Below are positions 44,578-53,163 of a DNA stretch of 64,000 nucleotides, piece by piece. The translations under genes and the position numbers were made by a program. How positions within the stretch are numbered: position 1 is the stretch's first letter; each line of letters opens with the position of its first letter. Location: the NCBI RefSeq assembly GCF_004362055.1, contig NZ_SNXB01000012.1:1-64000 (forward strand), in the 5' to 3' direction. The notes beneath the pieces are model-generated. The model made no database searches and was not told where the DNA came from. It saw nothing but the letters and a program-made list of their open reading frames with translations. This DNA is from Flavobacterium sp. 245. Lineage in GTDB: Bacteria; Bacteroidota; Bacteroidia; Flavobacteriales; Flavobacteriaceae.

Positions 44578-45966
44578 ATGAAAACACTATATTCAAATTC
44601 GTTCCTATTCGTATGGCTCGCCCCTTTCCTATTGCTTTTTGGGTCGTGCGATTCGTTTGTCGATGTAGAATTGCCGGGCTCGCAGCTCAGCAGTCCTACA
44701 GTTTTTCAAGACTATTCCACTGCAAATGCAGCCCTTACCGATATTTATTCAAAAATCAGGGACAGAGGACTGCTCACTGGCAATGTTTCAGGATTATCAA
44801 GCCAGCTTGGCAATTACACCGATGAACTGGTTCCCTATGGGATGCCTTCCAATACAAGTTTCAATTTCTATTACAATACGCTACTTCCAACTACGCCGGA
44901 AATGGCTGATTACTGGAATGCCACCTACAATCAGATATATGCAGCCAATGCATTAATTGAAGGGGTAACCGTCAGCACTGGCCTAACACCTGTGCAAAAG
45001 GACCAGCTTTCCGGCGAGGCTTTATTCATCAGGGCGCTCTCCCATTTCTACTTGGTGAATCTCTACGGCGATATACCCTATATAACCCACACTGATTATA
45101 AATCCAACAGTCTGGTCACAAGAATGCCTGCAGAAAAGGTTTATCAGCAGATTATTTCGGATTTACTGGAGTCAGAGCAGAAACTGGGAACAAATTATAG
45201 CAACTCTCAGCGAATCCGTCCAAACCGTTATGTCGTGAAAGCTTTGTTGTCTCGCACTTATCTCTACGCAGGATTGTATGCAGAGGCGGCCAATGAAGCA
45301 TCTGCCTTACTAAATCAAACAGGCCTGTATCATTTAGAGGATTTAAACAATGTATTTTTAATTCATTCATCCGAAACCATCTGGCAGCTTCAATCTGCCG
45401 ATGTAGGGCAAAATACTCAGGAAGGGCAGCATTTCATATTTGAATCAGGGCCGCCGCCGTCAGTAGCGCTGAGTCAAAATTTGGTTCAATCTTTTTCTGG
45501 AGATGATCAGAGGTTGTCCGCCTGGATCAAATCCGTGAGTGATGGAACCTCAGTATGGTACCATGCATATAAGTACAAAGAACAGGAATATACTCCGGTT
45601 TCTATTGAATACTCAGTGGTTTTTCGTCTGGCAGAACAATACCTGATTCGAGCCGAAGCAAGGGCCAATCAGGGAGACCTTATCGGAGCCAAAGAAGACC
45701 TGAACAAGATACGAAATCGAGCCGATCTTAAAAATACCATTGCGGTCAGCAAAGAGGAAATTCTACAGGCAATTCTGCTGGAGAGAAAATGGGAACTCTT
45801 TACCGAACATGGTCATCGCTTTTTTGACCTAAAGAGATTTGGGGAACTCGACAGTCAGCTGTCACCGGTCAAACCGGGATGGAAAACGACCGCCAGATTA
45901 TTTCCACTTCCTCAAAGCGAGCTAAGCACTAACCCTAACCTAAGGCCACAAAACGCCGGATATTAA
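44578..45966 (+). CDS. SusD/RagB-family nutrient-binding lipoprotein
   Basis: A 462-residue surface lipoprotein. It has a signal peptide with lipobox LLFGSC-DS, the N-terminal ATDIYSKIRD-type helical region, a TPR-like core (LSGEALFIRALSHFYLVNLYGDIPYIT, VKALLSRTYLYAGLYAEAANEASALL) and the C-terminal family signature RLAEQYLIRAEARANQGDLIGAKEDLNKIRNRA and ERKWELFTEHGHRFFDLKRFGE. It forms the lid of the SusC barrel and binds the substrate. It is followed directly by the S9 peptidase gene. Confidence 0.95.
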   Translation: MKTLYSNSFLFVWLAPFLLLFGSCDSFVDVELPGSQLSSPTVFQDYSTANAALTDIYSKIRDRGLLTGNVSGLSSQLGNYTDELVPYGMPSNTSFNFYYNTLLPTTPEMADYWNATYNQIYAANALIEGVTVSTGLTPVQKDQLSGEALFIRALSHFYLVNLYGDIPYITHTDYKSNSLVTRMPAEKVYQQIISDLLESEQKLGTNYSNSQRIRPNRYVVKALLSRTYLYAGLYAEAANEASALLNQTGLYHLEDLNNVFLIHSSETIWQLQSADVGQNTQEGQHFIFESGPPPSVALSQNLVQSFSGDDQRLSAWIKSVSDGTSVWYHAYKYKEQEYTPVSIEYSVVFRLAEQYLIRAEARANQGDLIGAKEDLNKIRNRADLKNTIAVSKEEILQAILLERKWELFTEHGHRFFDLKRFGELDSQLSPVKPGWKTTARLFPLPQSELSTNPNLRPQNAGY

Positions 45967-45972
45967 AATAAG

Positions 45973-48636
45973 ATGGAAACAACAATAATAAATAATACTC
46001 GTGCCGTCATTTGTCCCTATAAAATGATTGGACGCACCGCTTTAATTTTAGTTTTTAATTTTGTTTTGCAGTTAGTAGCCTGTCCCTCATGGGGGCAGGT
46101 CTTGCAGAAAAAAGAACTCACACCTTCAGACTATCATCTATGGAGCCAATTGCACTTGGATAATATAGCTCCAAATGAACAGTGGACAAGCTATAGGCTT
46201 TCCTACTCTGATGATAGTGACAGTCTTTTTGTAAGGAACGTAAATTCAAAAACATCATACAGCTTTACAGGGATAGAAACCTCAAAATTTACAGACGACA
46301 ATTATTTTCTTGCCGGGCATTCAAGCGATCTATACATTTTAAATCTAAAGACAGCCGGAAAAGAGAAAGTTGAAAACATTATACAATACGACTATTCAGA
46401 AGCGACTGGATTATTGTTAATTGTGCGCTTAAAAGAGCATAAAAACCTAATGACAATTCGAACTCCTTCTGGAAGGCTCATAAAGGAGATTCCCGATGTC
46501 AGCCGTTTTTCTTTAAGCCCGGATGGCAGAAACATCGTATTCGCCTCAAAGGAAAATGATAAAAATGCAGTACGGATTCTGGATTTAAAACAGTTTGATA
46601 CCGAAAAATGGATCATACTTAATGCAAAAGATCCAATTAAGGGTTTTGCTTGGCAAAAAAAGGGACACTCTGTGGCCTTTTTTTCAAGCAACGAGCAAAA
46701 AGAAGTCAATTCAGTGTTTCATTACCTTTTGAAACAGGACAAACTATATGTGCTTAATGCAGGTTCAAAAACAGAGTTTCCCCTCGATAGCTTAAGCATT
46801 TTTCGTTCACCGGAATTACACGTTTCTGATGATATGCAGCGCGTATTTTTTAACGTGCTTAGCAACAATATACCCGAAAAGAGTAAATCAGAATCAAATG
46901 TGGAAGTCTGGAATGGAAATGATAAATGGCTGTATCTGGATGATGCAAAACATGGAAGATTTGAAACGGCACTTAAAAATGCTGTATGGATCCCGGAACG
47001 CAACTTATTCAGACAGCTTTCAACAAATGAACTGCCAATAATAACACTTTCAGGCAATAAGGATTTTGCCATATTATCAAACCCTAAAGATTATGAACCA
47101 CAACCTGAGTTTGATTCACCTCGTGATTATTATCTGCTCGATTTGAAGACCTTCGAAAAGTCGTTATTTCTGAAAAAAATCGCCAATGAAAGATATAATG
47201 TAAATGCATCTCCCGGTGGCAAGTATGTCTCCTATTTCAAGGAAGGTGCCTGGTGGGTATATTCCTTAAAGGATAAAAAGCATACCAACTTAACTCTGAA
47301 CATTCCAACCAAGTTTACTGCAAGGGAACTATTTTTCACGCGCGAATCAGTCTGCGGAAATCCCGGCTGGACAATAGATGATAAAGAAATTCTGCTTTAC
47401 GACCAATATGATGTATGGGCGGTTTCACCTGACGGCACCTCCTATAGAAGACTCACAAAGGGCAAGGAATCAAAAATTAAATTTCGGATGGCAGAAGTAC
47501 CCAACAAATTCCATTACGTATCTATTTATGAAGAGAATCATCTCGAGAGTTATGATTTAGATAAGGAGCTGCTTTTGCGGGCTGTCGGAGAAGACCATAA
47601 AAGCGGATTTTTTACCTGGACCAGTAAGAAAAAAGAAAAAAAAATAGTGTATCTGGATTCTTATATCGACCAGCTTTTTTACAGTCCAAAAAGACAGAAA
47701 TTCTTTTTTAAGGAACAGAAATTCGATCTTTCTCCAAGACTGGTTGAAGCAGATAGATCAGCGCATTATAAACCATTTTTTCAAAGCAATCCACAGCAGC
47801 AGAATTATTATTGGGGAAAGTCGGAACTGATCCGTTATCAAAACTCAAAAGGAATTGATCTGCGTGGAGCTCTATTATATCCTGCCAATTACGATCCTAC
47901 AAAAAAATATCCTATGATTGTCGAGATCTATGAACTCATTTCAAAAGAAATGCATTATTACAAGAATCCAAGCCTTTACAATGAGGATGGATTCAATAGG
48001 ACCAATTTCAGCGCGGATGGCTATTTTATATTACTGCCTGACATCACACAGGAATACCGGAATGTGGGTACCTCTCTTGTGGACTGCGTAACTTCTGCCG
48101 TTGACAAAGTTTTGGAAAGAAATATCATCAATCCCGATAAGATTGGGCTAATTGGATTCTCTTCGGGAGGTTATGAAACCGCGTTCACAATTACGCAAAC
48201 CAATCGCTTTGCCACTGCAATTGCCGGAGGTACGAATGCTGATCTTCGTAGTTTGTACTTCAGTATCGGAAATGGAACCGGCAAGTCGGAAATGTGGCGT
48301 TTCCAAAGCACCTATTGGATGTTGGAGAAGACCCCTTTTCAGGCGCCTGAACTTTATGACGCAAGCTCTCCCTTGTTCCATGTACAGAAAGTTCAAACCC
48401 CCTTGCTTCTATGGACAGGAAAGAATGATCCTCAGGTAGATCCGCATCAAAGTATGGCATTCTATCTGGCGCTTCGCAGTTTTAAAAAAAAGGTAATAAT
48501 GCTCCAGTATCCAAAAGAAACACATGTTATTTCCAATCCTGTAAATCAAAGCGATATAACTAGTCGCATGCACAATTGGTTTGATTTTTTTCTAAAGGAT
48601 GTTCCGTGTGACTGGGTAGAGAATGGTATAAGATAA
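45973..48636 (+). CDS. S9-family prolyl oligopeptidase-like serine peptidase
   Basis: An 887-residue exported peptidase. The N-terminal signal region (ALILVFNFVLQLVACPSWGQ) is followed by a beta-propeller (SRFSLSPDGRNIVFASKEND and similar). The C-terminal alpha/beta hydrolase carries the nucleophile in GFSSGGYE (about residue 728), the acid in TGKNDPQVDP and the histidine in YPKETHVIS. It cleaves short peptides in the periplasm or at the surface. It lies six bases after the SusD gene, which suggests a peptide uptake and degradation operon. Confidence 0.93.
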   Translation: METTIINNTRAVICPYKMIGRTALILVFNFVLQLVACPSWGQVLQKKELTPSDYHLWSQLHLDNIAPNEQWTSYRLSYSDDSDSLFVRNVNSKTSYSFTGIETSKFTDDNYFLAGHSSDLYILNLKTAGKEKVENIIQYDYSEATGLLLIVRLKEHKNLMTIRTPSGRLIKEIPDVSRFSLSPDGRNIVFASKENDKNAVRILDLKQFDTEKWIILNAKDPIKGFAWQKKGHSVAFFSSNEQKEVNSVFHYLLKQDKLYVLNAGSKTEFPLDSLSIFRSPELHVSDDMQRVFFNVLSNNIPEKSKSESNVEVWNGNDKWLYLDDAKHGRFETALKNAVWIPERNLFRQLSTNELPIITLSGNKDFAILSNPKDYEPQPEFDSPRDYYLLDLKTFEKSLFLKKIANERYNVNASPGGKYVSYFKEGAWWVYSLKDKKHTNLTLNIPTKFTARELFFTRESVCGNPGWTIDDKEILLYDQYDVWAVSPDGTSYRRLTKGKESKIKFRMAEVPNKFHYVSIYEENHLESYDLDKELLLRAVGEDHKSGFFTWTSKKKEKKIVYLDSYIDQLFYSPKRQKFFFKEQKFDLSPRLVEADRSAHYKPFFQSNPQQQNYYWGKSELIRYQNSKGIDLRGALLYPANYDPTKKYPMIVEIYELISKEMHYYKNPSLYNEDGFNRTNFSADGYFILLPDITQEYRNVGTSLVDCVTSAVDKVLERNIINPDKIGLIGFSSGGYETAFTITQTNRFATAIAGGTNADLRSLYFSIGNGTGKSEMWRFQSTYWMLEKTPFQAPELYDASSPLFHVQKVQTPLLLWTGKNDPQVDPHQSMAFYLALRSFKKKVIMLQYPKETHVISNPVNQSDITSRMHNWFDFFLKDVPCDWVENGIR

Positions 48637-48652
48637 ATGCTCAACTTTTATG

Positions 48653-48696
48653 CAAAAAAAGGCCCCTGCAGTTCTTTAAAAAGAACTGCAGGGGCC
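48653..48696 (-). terminator. Strong rho-independent terminator, minus strand
   Basis: A 17-bp GC-rich stem (48661-48677 with 48680-48696, GGCCCCTGCAGTTCTTT and its complement) is followed on the minus strand by seven T. It ends the DUF6520 gene transcript and separates it from the convergent SusCD/S9 operon. Confidence 0.9.
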
Positions 48697-48710
48697 ACTT
48701 GCCAAATTAC

Positions 48711-48983
48711 TTAATTTGGGTTTGGTCTGTACAATTCGGTAGGGCAATTATTTCCCACTTTTTCGTAAGCTTGTGGTCCGGTAGCGCCAAATTGACGGCA
48801 TTTAGGATTATTGCTATTAGTACTGCAATTTACTTCAATGTTACAATCCCCTTCTGCATCAAGAGTGTAACCGATTGGTAAGGCTCTGGAAGCGCTCTGC
48901 ATTGAAGTAGTTAAAAATGCTCCCGAAATTCCCATTACAACAACTGCAAATGGGACCATGTTTTTTAAAATTAACGTTTTCAT
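48711..48983 (-). CDS. DUF6520-family small exported protein
   Basis: A 90-residue protein with a signal segment (LKNMVPFAVVVMGISGAFLTTSMQ) and a mature part with four cysteines (GDCNIEVNCSTNSNNPKCRQF, NNCPTELYRPNPN). The layout fits the DUF6520 family, found in Flavobacteria next to MauE/DoxX-like membrane proteins, as here (49075-50598). The cysteines and the neighbour suggest disulfide formation in the periplasm; the real role is unknown. Confidence 0.82.
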   Translation of the reverse strand: MKTLILKNMVPFAVVVMGISGAFLTTSMQSASRALPIGYTLDAEGDCNIEVNCSTNSNNPKCRQFGATGPQAYEKVGNNCPTELYRPNPN

Positions 48984-49074
48984 GATTTCTAATATTTATA
49001 TTAAACTTTGATCTACTTTTTTCTACAGGTTTTCGATCTAAATCCTGATACCGGCCGGTATATCATCATCATTT

Positions 49075-50598
49075 CTAGTCCTCTTTTTCAGAGCTTCGAA
49101 ATTCATTTTTTAAATTTGATCTTATTTTGTGTACGACTAAATGATTGCCTATCAGAGCATAAAGATGCGTCTTGGTAACATAAAACGACCCAAGTTTTTT
49201 GTCCCCGACTCCGTAAACTGAAAAGCTCATTCGATAGGTCCTCTTTTCAATATCATACACATCAATAATTGAAGATTGCTCCCACACTTTTTCCAATTCA
49301 TATTGCCCTTTTACCTTCGAATGGACAAAAAGCAGATTCTCGCAGATTGCCGAATGCTGGTTTACCATAAGTGCTGGTACAGACATCGTTTTGTCTCCAT
49401 TTTTCAGATGGGCAATCTTGATTTTTGCTGTTGAATTGGTATCTATTGTATTCCCCCTTGCAAGCACTTTAGCCTCTCTGTCACCCACAACAAATTCATT
49501 TCGGTAATAATAGAGATAGACAGATTTATTTAGTTTTTCTGCGTAAAGCAGCATTCCGTCGGTATCAAAAACACCGTCAATCTGCTTTGTCAAAAACCTC
49601 TCATTGTACGAAACTCTGGGAACCGGATTAAAGGAAAACACACCTACTATTTGTGATGAATTCGCTCCGCTGCTTGAACGGAATACAAAACTGGTGGAAT
49701 CGATCGGAACCGCCACATTAAAATAAGGGGAACCTTTTAGTTCTCTATTTACTATCCAATCAGAAATCGCTCCCCTGAAAATGACAGGAACTGTCCCGTC
49801 CATCAGGAAAAAATAATCCCCCTTTATAAGAATCCGTACAAACGAAAAAGGGTTTTTCTTTGGGTCAAATTTGATTTTGACTGAACGGTAATCCTTTAGC
49901 TCGCTGGTCATTGAAATCAGATGCAGGGGATTTGAATAATTCCCTAAATAAATCCTGCCCTTTGAATATCCTGCAAAGTAATAGGAGTTGTATTTTAAAT
50001 CTTTTTCATAAGTCATCATTACAGGATGCTGGGGATATCTTCTCAGGAAAGGATTTTCATTTTCCATGATACTCTCAGATGATAAGAATAGGATCACTAC
50101 TACGGCAATACTTAAAACAGTTGTCGCTGCAATTTTGATCTTCAGGGATTTTTTATGATTGCCTGTGTATTCATCAATCTTCTTGTCTTGAAGTACAATG
50201 GCTAATACTGCAAAAACCACAAAGATCAAATTAAAAGCAAGATGGGTATTCCATCCCATCTTTTCCAAAATCCCACCGCAGGAGCAAGGAATAAAGGAAC
50301 TGAAATTTAGTATGATAAATATATATGCGGTAAACATTACCATCATGGTCAGTGCAGCAAACAATCCAATTTTCCGGCATTTCGGAATACATAATAAAAT
50401 AGAAATGACAATCTCGATTGCCGGTACAGACCACGAAATCCACCAGGCATGAACACTTAAAAGTGGCGACTGGCCGAGCTGAATCTGAAAATTTTCAAAA
50501 TCCAGTATCTTGGCCACTGTGGCATAAACAAAAAGAAGCACATACAGCAGGCTGATGATTTCAATTATACTATTTCTTATTTGAGGTTTGAGATTCAT
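49075..50598 (-). CDS. MauE/DoxX-like redox-associated membrane protein with large C-terminal domain
   Basis: A 507-residue protein. The N-terminal part (about residues 10-170) has four or five membrane helices with the SCGG motif (IPCSCGGILEKMGW), characteristic of MauE-type disulfide-relay membrane proteins. A periplasmic domain of about 320 residues follows, rich in beta strands (propeller-like). It is upstream of, and on the same strand as, the DUF6520 gene, and probably co-transcribed. It may introduce or maintain disulfides in that peptide. Confidence 0.78.
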   Translation of the reverse strand: MNLKPQIRNSIIEIISLLYVLLFVYATVAKILDFENFQIQLGQSPLLSVHAWWISWSVPAIEIVISILLCIPKCRKIGLFAALTMMVMFTAYIFIILNFSSFIPCSCGGILEKMGWNTHLAFNLIFVVFAVLAIVLQDKKIDEYTGNHKKSLKIKIAATTVLSIAVVVILFLSSESIMENENPFLRRYPQHPVMMTYEKDLKYNSYYFAGYSKGRIYLGNYSNPLHLISMTSELKDYRSVKIKFDPKKNPFSFVRILIKGDYFFLMDGTVPVIFRGAISDWIVNRELKGSPYFNVAVPIDSTSFVFRSSSGANSSQIVGVFSFNPVPRVSYNERFLTKQIDGVFDTDGMLLYAEKLNKSVYLYYYRNEFVVGDREAKVLARGNTIDTNSTAKIKIAHLKNGDKTMSVPALMVNQHSAICENLLFVHSKVKGQYELEKVWEQSSIIDVYDIEKRTYRMSFSVYGVGDKKLGSFYVTKTHLYALIGNHLVVHKIRSNLKNEFRSSEKED

Positions 50599-50745
50599 AG
50601 CGGTCAGTTGGTTAGAATTGGAAACGTTAAATGACTCTAAAAGAACATAAACAAATGTAAATCAACACTTTCACACAAATCCTATCCAAATCAGGCAAAA
50701 ATTCTTCCAAAAGAGATATAATGCATACAACATTCTAAAATAATA

Positions 50746-50778
50746 CCGCGCTGTAAATCGGCTAGATTTGCAGCGCGG
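50746..50778. repeat. GC-rich inverted repeat between MauE-like and DUF932 genes
   Basis: CCGCGCTGtAAATC and GATTTgCAGCGCGG pair over a 5-base loop. It is in the gap upstream of the MauE-like gene and may be an operator or a second terminator for the DUF932 gene. Confidence 0.5.
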
Positions 50779-50784
50779 CCGGCA

Positions 50785-50818
50785 TTAAAAATACAGGCAG
50801 CCTAAAACTGCCTGTATC
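50785..50818 (-). terminator. Rho-independent terminator of the DUF932 gene
   Basis: ATACAGGCAG / CTGCCTGTAT with loop CCTAAAA (50791-50817) is followed on the minus strand by TTTTTAATG. Confidence 0.8.
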
Positions 50819-50833
50819 CAACTTCAAATAAAA

Positions 50834-51895
50834 TCAATTGTGCACTACATAAGAACTAAAGCCCTTAACAGCAAAATCAAGGCATAAGTCAAAAGCTGCC
50901 TGACCTCTTAGCTGCGCCGTTCCTCCCATTAAAATAGAAGATACTTTTGCCTCATCATTCTTATACTTTCTCACATTCTGAAAATACCCCGTTACGCCGT
51001 TGTAAGCACCGAATACCGTTCCTTTAGTGGTATCAGTAAGCTGTGTTGGATGGCTCATTGCATATTCAAAGGCATTATCTACCATATTATTAAAGCAGGC
51101 TGACAATTCCTCGTTTCTTCCTTCCTTTAGTATTTTCAATACTTCCCTGCCTGGTGCCATAGCATACTGGATTAGCTTTTTAACTTCCTTGTCAGAGATA
51201 CGGGTCTTTGTCCAATAATTAAAAACCGCTTCAAAACTGCTGGATAATGTATCTGAAATACCCATTACTTTATGTGCCTGCTCAAGGCGGTCTTTAGCAT
51301 TTGAAGTATGACGGATGCGCACCGTATTGGTTTTTGACTGCATAGCAGCATTAAGTGTATTGGCGCATACTATGCGGATTGGTGTAAAAGCTGCCGTAAT
51401 ACTACCACTTCCGTCATGGGAGGTAGTCAGGAAAAGATACTTCTCAATCAGATCTTCTTTTCCTACGCGGATGTAATCAGGAAGTTTTGCCGTGATAAAG
51501 ATTTTCTCACCGTTGCCAAACGCGCCAGCGGTCTCATACATTATGCCGTCTCCCCCAACTATACTGTCAAAAAAAGAAAAAGCATCCCTGTTCTGTACAA
51601 TATGGTAATCCTTGCCTACTACCCCCAGCACCGTATCATTATCGGTACGCACTGTACTGCAGTAGTCTGGAATGTCAAGCTTTCCTGCAGTAATAAAGTC
51701 CTGCGTTACAATTGGAGAGGAAGGTGTAAAAAGCCTTCTTTTCTCCACTTCAAAATCCAATCCTGCATGCGCTATTGCTGCCGCGCTTGTAGGGTATTCT
51801 TCCACAATCTGCCCGAGATTATGCCATGCTTTTTCCTTTACACTGAAAAAACTGTGCTTCTGGGTCTGTTCATTATAATAAATATTATGTCCCAT
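50834..51895 (-). CDS. DUF932 (phage/plasmid-like, TIGR03299) protein
   Basis: A 353-residue cytosolic protein of the family found on phages, plasmids and ICEs. It carries the N-terminal KEKAWHNLGQIVEEYPTSAAAIAHAGLDFEVEKRRLF and conserved TSHDGSGSITAAFTPIRIVCANTLNAAM and IRHTSNAKDRLEQAHKVMG stretches. The biochemical role is unknown; association with DNA replication or metabolism of mobile elements is assumed. It lies just downstream of the SSB gene on the same strand. Confidence 0.88.
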   Translation of the reverse strand: MGHNIYYNEQTQKHSFFSVKEKAWHNLGQIVEEYPTSAAAIAHAGLDFEVEKRRLFTPSSPIVTQDFITAGKLDIPDYCSTVRTDNDTVLGVVGKDYHIVQNRDAFSFFDSIVGGDGIMYETAGAFGNGEKIFITAKLPDYIRVGKEDLIEKYLFLTTSHDGSGSITAAFTPIRIVCANTLNAAMQSKTNTVRIRHTSNAKDRLEQAHKVMGISDTLSSSFEAVFNYWTKTRISDKEVKKLIQYAMAPGREVLKILKEGRNEELSACFNNMVDNAFEYAMSHPTQLTDTTKGTVFGAYNGVTGYFQNVRKYKNDEAKVSSILMGGTAQLRGQAAFDLCLDFAVKGFSSYVVHN

Positions 51896-51925
51896 GATTT
51901 CTGATTTTTAAAGTTAAACATCCAA

Positions 51926-52345
51926 TTAAAAAGGCACATCTTCCCCAGCCTTGTCTTTCCCTTCTTTAACAGCTGTTCTGCTGTTCCCGCCCTGCACACT
52001 TTCAGTCTTTTCCTTATCAGCTTTATCACTGCCTCTTTTTGCAAAAGCAATAATATTTATTGCATTAACATGAAAGTCAATGCTGCCTATCGGATTTCCT
52101 TCGCTGTTGATATACACATGCATGCCCAGTCTGCCGTTTAAAAGCACCACTGCGCCTTTCTTAACCCACTGCGCTGCTTTCATACTGAGCCAGTAGGAAC
52201 AATTGATAAAAGTTGTCACCTCTTTGTACTCTGAACTTCCCGCCACCTTATAGCGGTCATTAACCGCTATGCTGAAACTCAAAACTTCTTTTTCTCCCGC
52301 ACGGCGCACTGCCGCATCTGCCGTAACTCTTCCCGTAATTTCCAT
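51926..52345 (-). CDS. ssb: Single-stranded DNA-binding protein (SSB)
   Basis: A 139-residue protein with an OB fold: MEITGRVTADAAVRRAGEKEVLSFSIAVNDRYK..., with the family marks FINCSYW and GAVVLLNGRL. A low-complexity acidic tail ends GEDVPF, close to the canonical SSB C-terminal tip that binds partner proteins. The start at 52345 is preferred over the 14-codon-longer ORF because it begins at the fold. It protects transferred single-stranded DNA during conjugation. Confidence 0.9.
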   Translation of the reverse strand: MEITGRVTADAAVRRAGEKEVLSFSIAVNDRYKVAGSSEYKEVTTFINCSYWLSMKAAQWVKKGAVVLLNGRLGMHVYINSEGNPIGSIDFHVNAINIIAFAKRGSDKADKEKTESVQGGNSRTAVKEGKDKAGEDVPF

Positions 52346-52756
52346 AACTTTGAAATTTAAAAAATGAATAAATAATTCCTTAACCACTGATCAATACCTA
52401 ATGAATACTTTATGAAATACTTAGGCAATAGCTATTGATCCCTGCTTCCTTAACTCCCGCTCCGCCCTTTAAAAAAATTGTTTTCAAAAGAAAAAACGGA
52501 AAAAAAGAAAGCAAGAATCAAGTGTCAGTTAAAGGATGCGGAGTGCTATAAGTCCCGAAGGGCGGACGAAAGGAAACTGGAGTCCGTTATGCGCATGCAG
52601 CAGACGGCTGACGCTATCTTGGCTGCCCTTTTTAGCCGTTTTCAAATGAAAACTGATCTATACTAAAAATTTACTTCAATAAAACTTCCAAGCCGTGGCC
52701 TCCTAAATCCTGCAAAACTTTGCGAATCTCAAAAATCAAGAGCAGGGATAATTTAA

Positions 52757-52813
52757 GTCAGCGTCAAAGCTGACGGCAAAATGAACGGTTGTTGAACAAC
52801 CGCCTATCTTGCC
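52757..52813. other. Structured region, possible oriT-, origin- or RNA-like element
   Basis: Hairpin 1 is GTCAGC (52757-52762)/GCTGAC (52769-52774). Hairpin 2 is a GGCAA (52775-52779)/TTGCC (52809-52813) stem enclosing CGGTTGTT/AACAACCG at 52786-52802. It is adjacent to the SSB gene. The function is open. Confidence 0.4.
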
Positions 52814-52890
52814 ACCTATTGCCTCGGAACAAAGCTAAAAGATGATAAAAAGAGAAATTAATCTAATTTTTAAACTGGAAATAAGAATAA

Positions 52891-52980
52891 ACAGGTATAA
52901 ATACTTATTTTAATACATAATTTATTTCCATATTTTTGAATTTATATTTATTGAAACATTATGGTTTTCCGTAAAAAATA
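52891..52980 (+). promoter_or_regulatory. Leader module of the Shedu gene
   Basis: Contains GTATAAATAC at 52895-52904, the -7 box TATTTTTG at 52931-52938 (36 bases from the palindrome start), and a TTATGG/CCGTAA hairpin at 52959-52975. The leader before the ATG is about 220 bases. The arrangement is shared with 63541-63630 and the region 40271-40508. Confidence 0.65.
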
Positions 52981-53163
52981 TATAAAATAAAATTTAATAT
53001 TTGCTTTTAAATACAATACTTTAATGGGAAATCAATTCATCATCTCAGTAAAAAAATAAAGTAAAATAATTTTCTTATTAGTTGTTTATTTTTAAGGAAG
53101 TAGATTATTTTTAATGATTTTCCGTGTTGAAATTAGAAGTTAAATTTAATCCCTCTTCCAAAT

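Larger units (their letters stand above)
52346..53163. other. Long intergenic region with structured DNA and the Shedu promoter
   Basis: No gene that I can support (a TTG-initiated 62-codon frame at 52478-52666 has no family signal). It has a structured stretch at 52757-52813: GTCAGC/GCTGAC hairpin, then GGCAA/TTGCC enclosing CGGTTG/CAACCG. The G+C content drops abruptly after about 52850, marking the left border of the AT-rich defence island. The Shedu leader module is at 52891-52980. Confidence 0.55.

Noticed and set aside
41547..48636. Polysaccharide utilisation locus
   Set aside because: No glycoside hydrolase, polysaccharide lyase or sulfatase gene is present. The third gene is a peptidase.
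52478..52666. 62-codon ORF starting with TTG
   Set aside because: It is rich in Lys/Arg/Glu without any family pattern, has a non-ATG start and no clear ribosome binding site, and lies at the edge of the composition change.
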